Shown in pieces: positions 63,860 through 64,000 of a stretch of 64,000 nucleotides of DNA. The stretch is from positions 124,001 through 188,000 of the forward strand of contig JAHDXT010000001.1 in assembly GCA_023384095.1 (NCBI GenBank), in the 5' to 3' direction. The stretch is from Hyphomicrobiaceae bacterium (GTDB lineage Bacteria; Pseudomonadota; Alphaproteobacteria; Rhizobiales; Hyphomicrobiaceae). The stretch's first letter is position 1; each line of letters begins with the position of its first letter. A program made the position numbers and the translations under genes. The notes below the pieces were generated by a model. The model worked only from the letters and a program-made list of their open reading frames with translations, did not search any database and was not told where the DNA came from.

Positions 63860-64000
63860 CGAAACGCACCTCCACTCGTCTTGCCAGGTCCCTCTGCCGG
63901 CAAGCGGACGGCCGCACCCCCGTGCGGACGTCCATCCCCCCGGGTACGGACACGTTAGAAACGCAGCACCCGGGCAGACTAGCACGCGCCCTGCCTGCGG

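Overview
This 64 kb window is GC-rich (roughly two thirds G+C by eye) and densely coding. It looks like a chromosomal segment of an alphaproteobacterium, most likely from the Hyphomicrobiales/Rhizobiales side. The reasons are the iscR-desulfurase-sufBCDS-sufT-sufA order beside anmK and tyrS, the LexA-type GTTC-N7-GTTC box in front of ssb, a bactofilin, and many LysR/ABC/DAO-type metabolic genes. No rRNA, tRNA, CRISPR array, prophage or complete insertion sequence was recognised.

Layout. 0-7.5 kb: a phosphonate-type (2-aminoethylphosphonate-like) uptake locus, with binding protein, fused double permease and two FAD amine/amino-acid oxidoreductases, read leftward from a divergent LysR regulator; no ATPase gene is present. 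7.5-11.1 kb: an IlvD/Edd dehydratase, a LysE exporter and a secreted alpha/beta hydrolase. 11.2-13.9 kb: gyrA. 14.4-22 kb: six co-directional genes for exported or regulatory proteins: an HtrA-like protein lacking the catalytic His, an 1103-residue secreted repeat protein, two small exported proteins, a PAN-like protein and a LuxR regulator. This is the least familiar part of the window and the best candidate for an undescribed system. 22.6-30.4 kb: an AhpD-like protein, ssb, a membrane pentapeptide-repeat protein, an SDR, a YkgJ-like protein, an SBP56/methanethiol oxidase-like protein with a membrane partner, and a small membrane protein.

30.6-36.8 kb: uvrA carrying an in-frame insert made of palindromic repeats, a ParD/RelE-type toxin-antitoxin pair, an inverted pair of REP elements, and a DNA methyltransferase-nuclease fusion whose centre is visibly AT-richer than its ends. 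37-42 kb: VOC, Nudix and Clp-fold membrane protease genes, a DUF2147-like protein and a DEAD-box helicase. 42-46.8 kb: a complete sugar ABC transporter (ATPase, two permeases, binding protein) and a DUF924 gene. 46.8-54.7 kb: an iron-sulfur (SUF) assembly operon under an IscR-like regulator. 55-64 kb: hydrolase, anmK, tyrS, an LhgO-like oxidase, an SbcD/SbcC-like pair and a bactofilin.

The housekeeping genes gyrA, ssb and uvrA, which often lie close together in related genomes, are separated here by accessory blocks. Several families of dispersed palindromic repeats are scattered through the window, one of them inside uvrA. Starts were chosen by ribosome-binding sites and family N-termini; several genes use GTG or TTG. 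Functional statements rest on motif and family recognition by reading, not on database searches.
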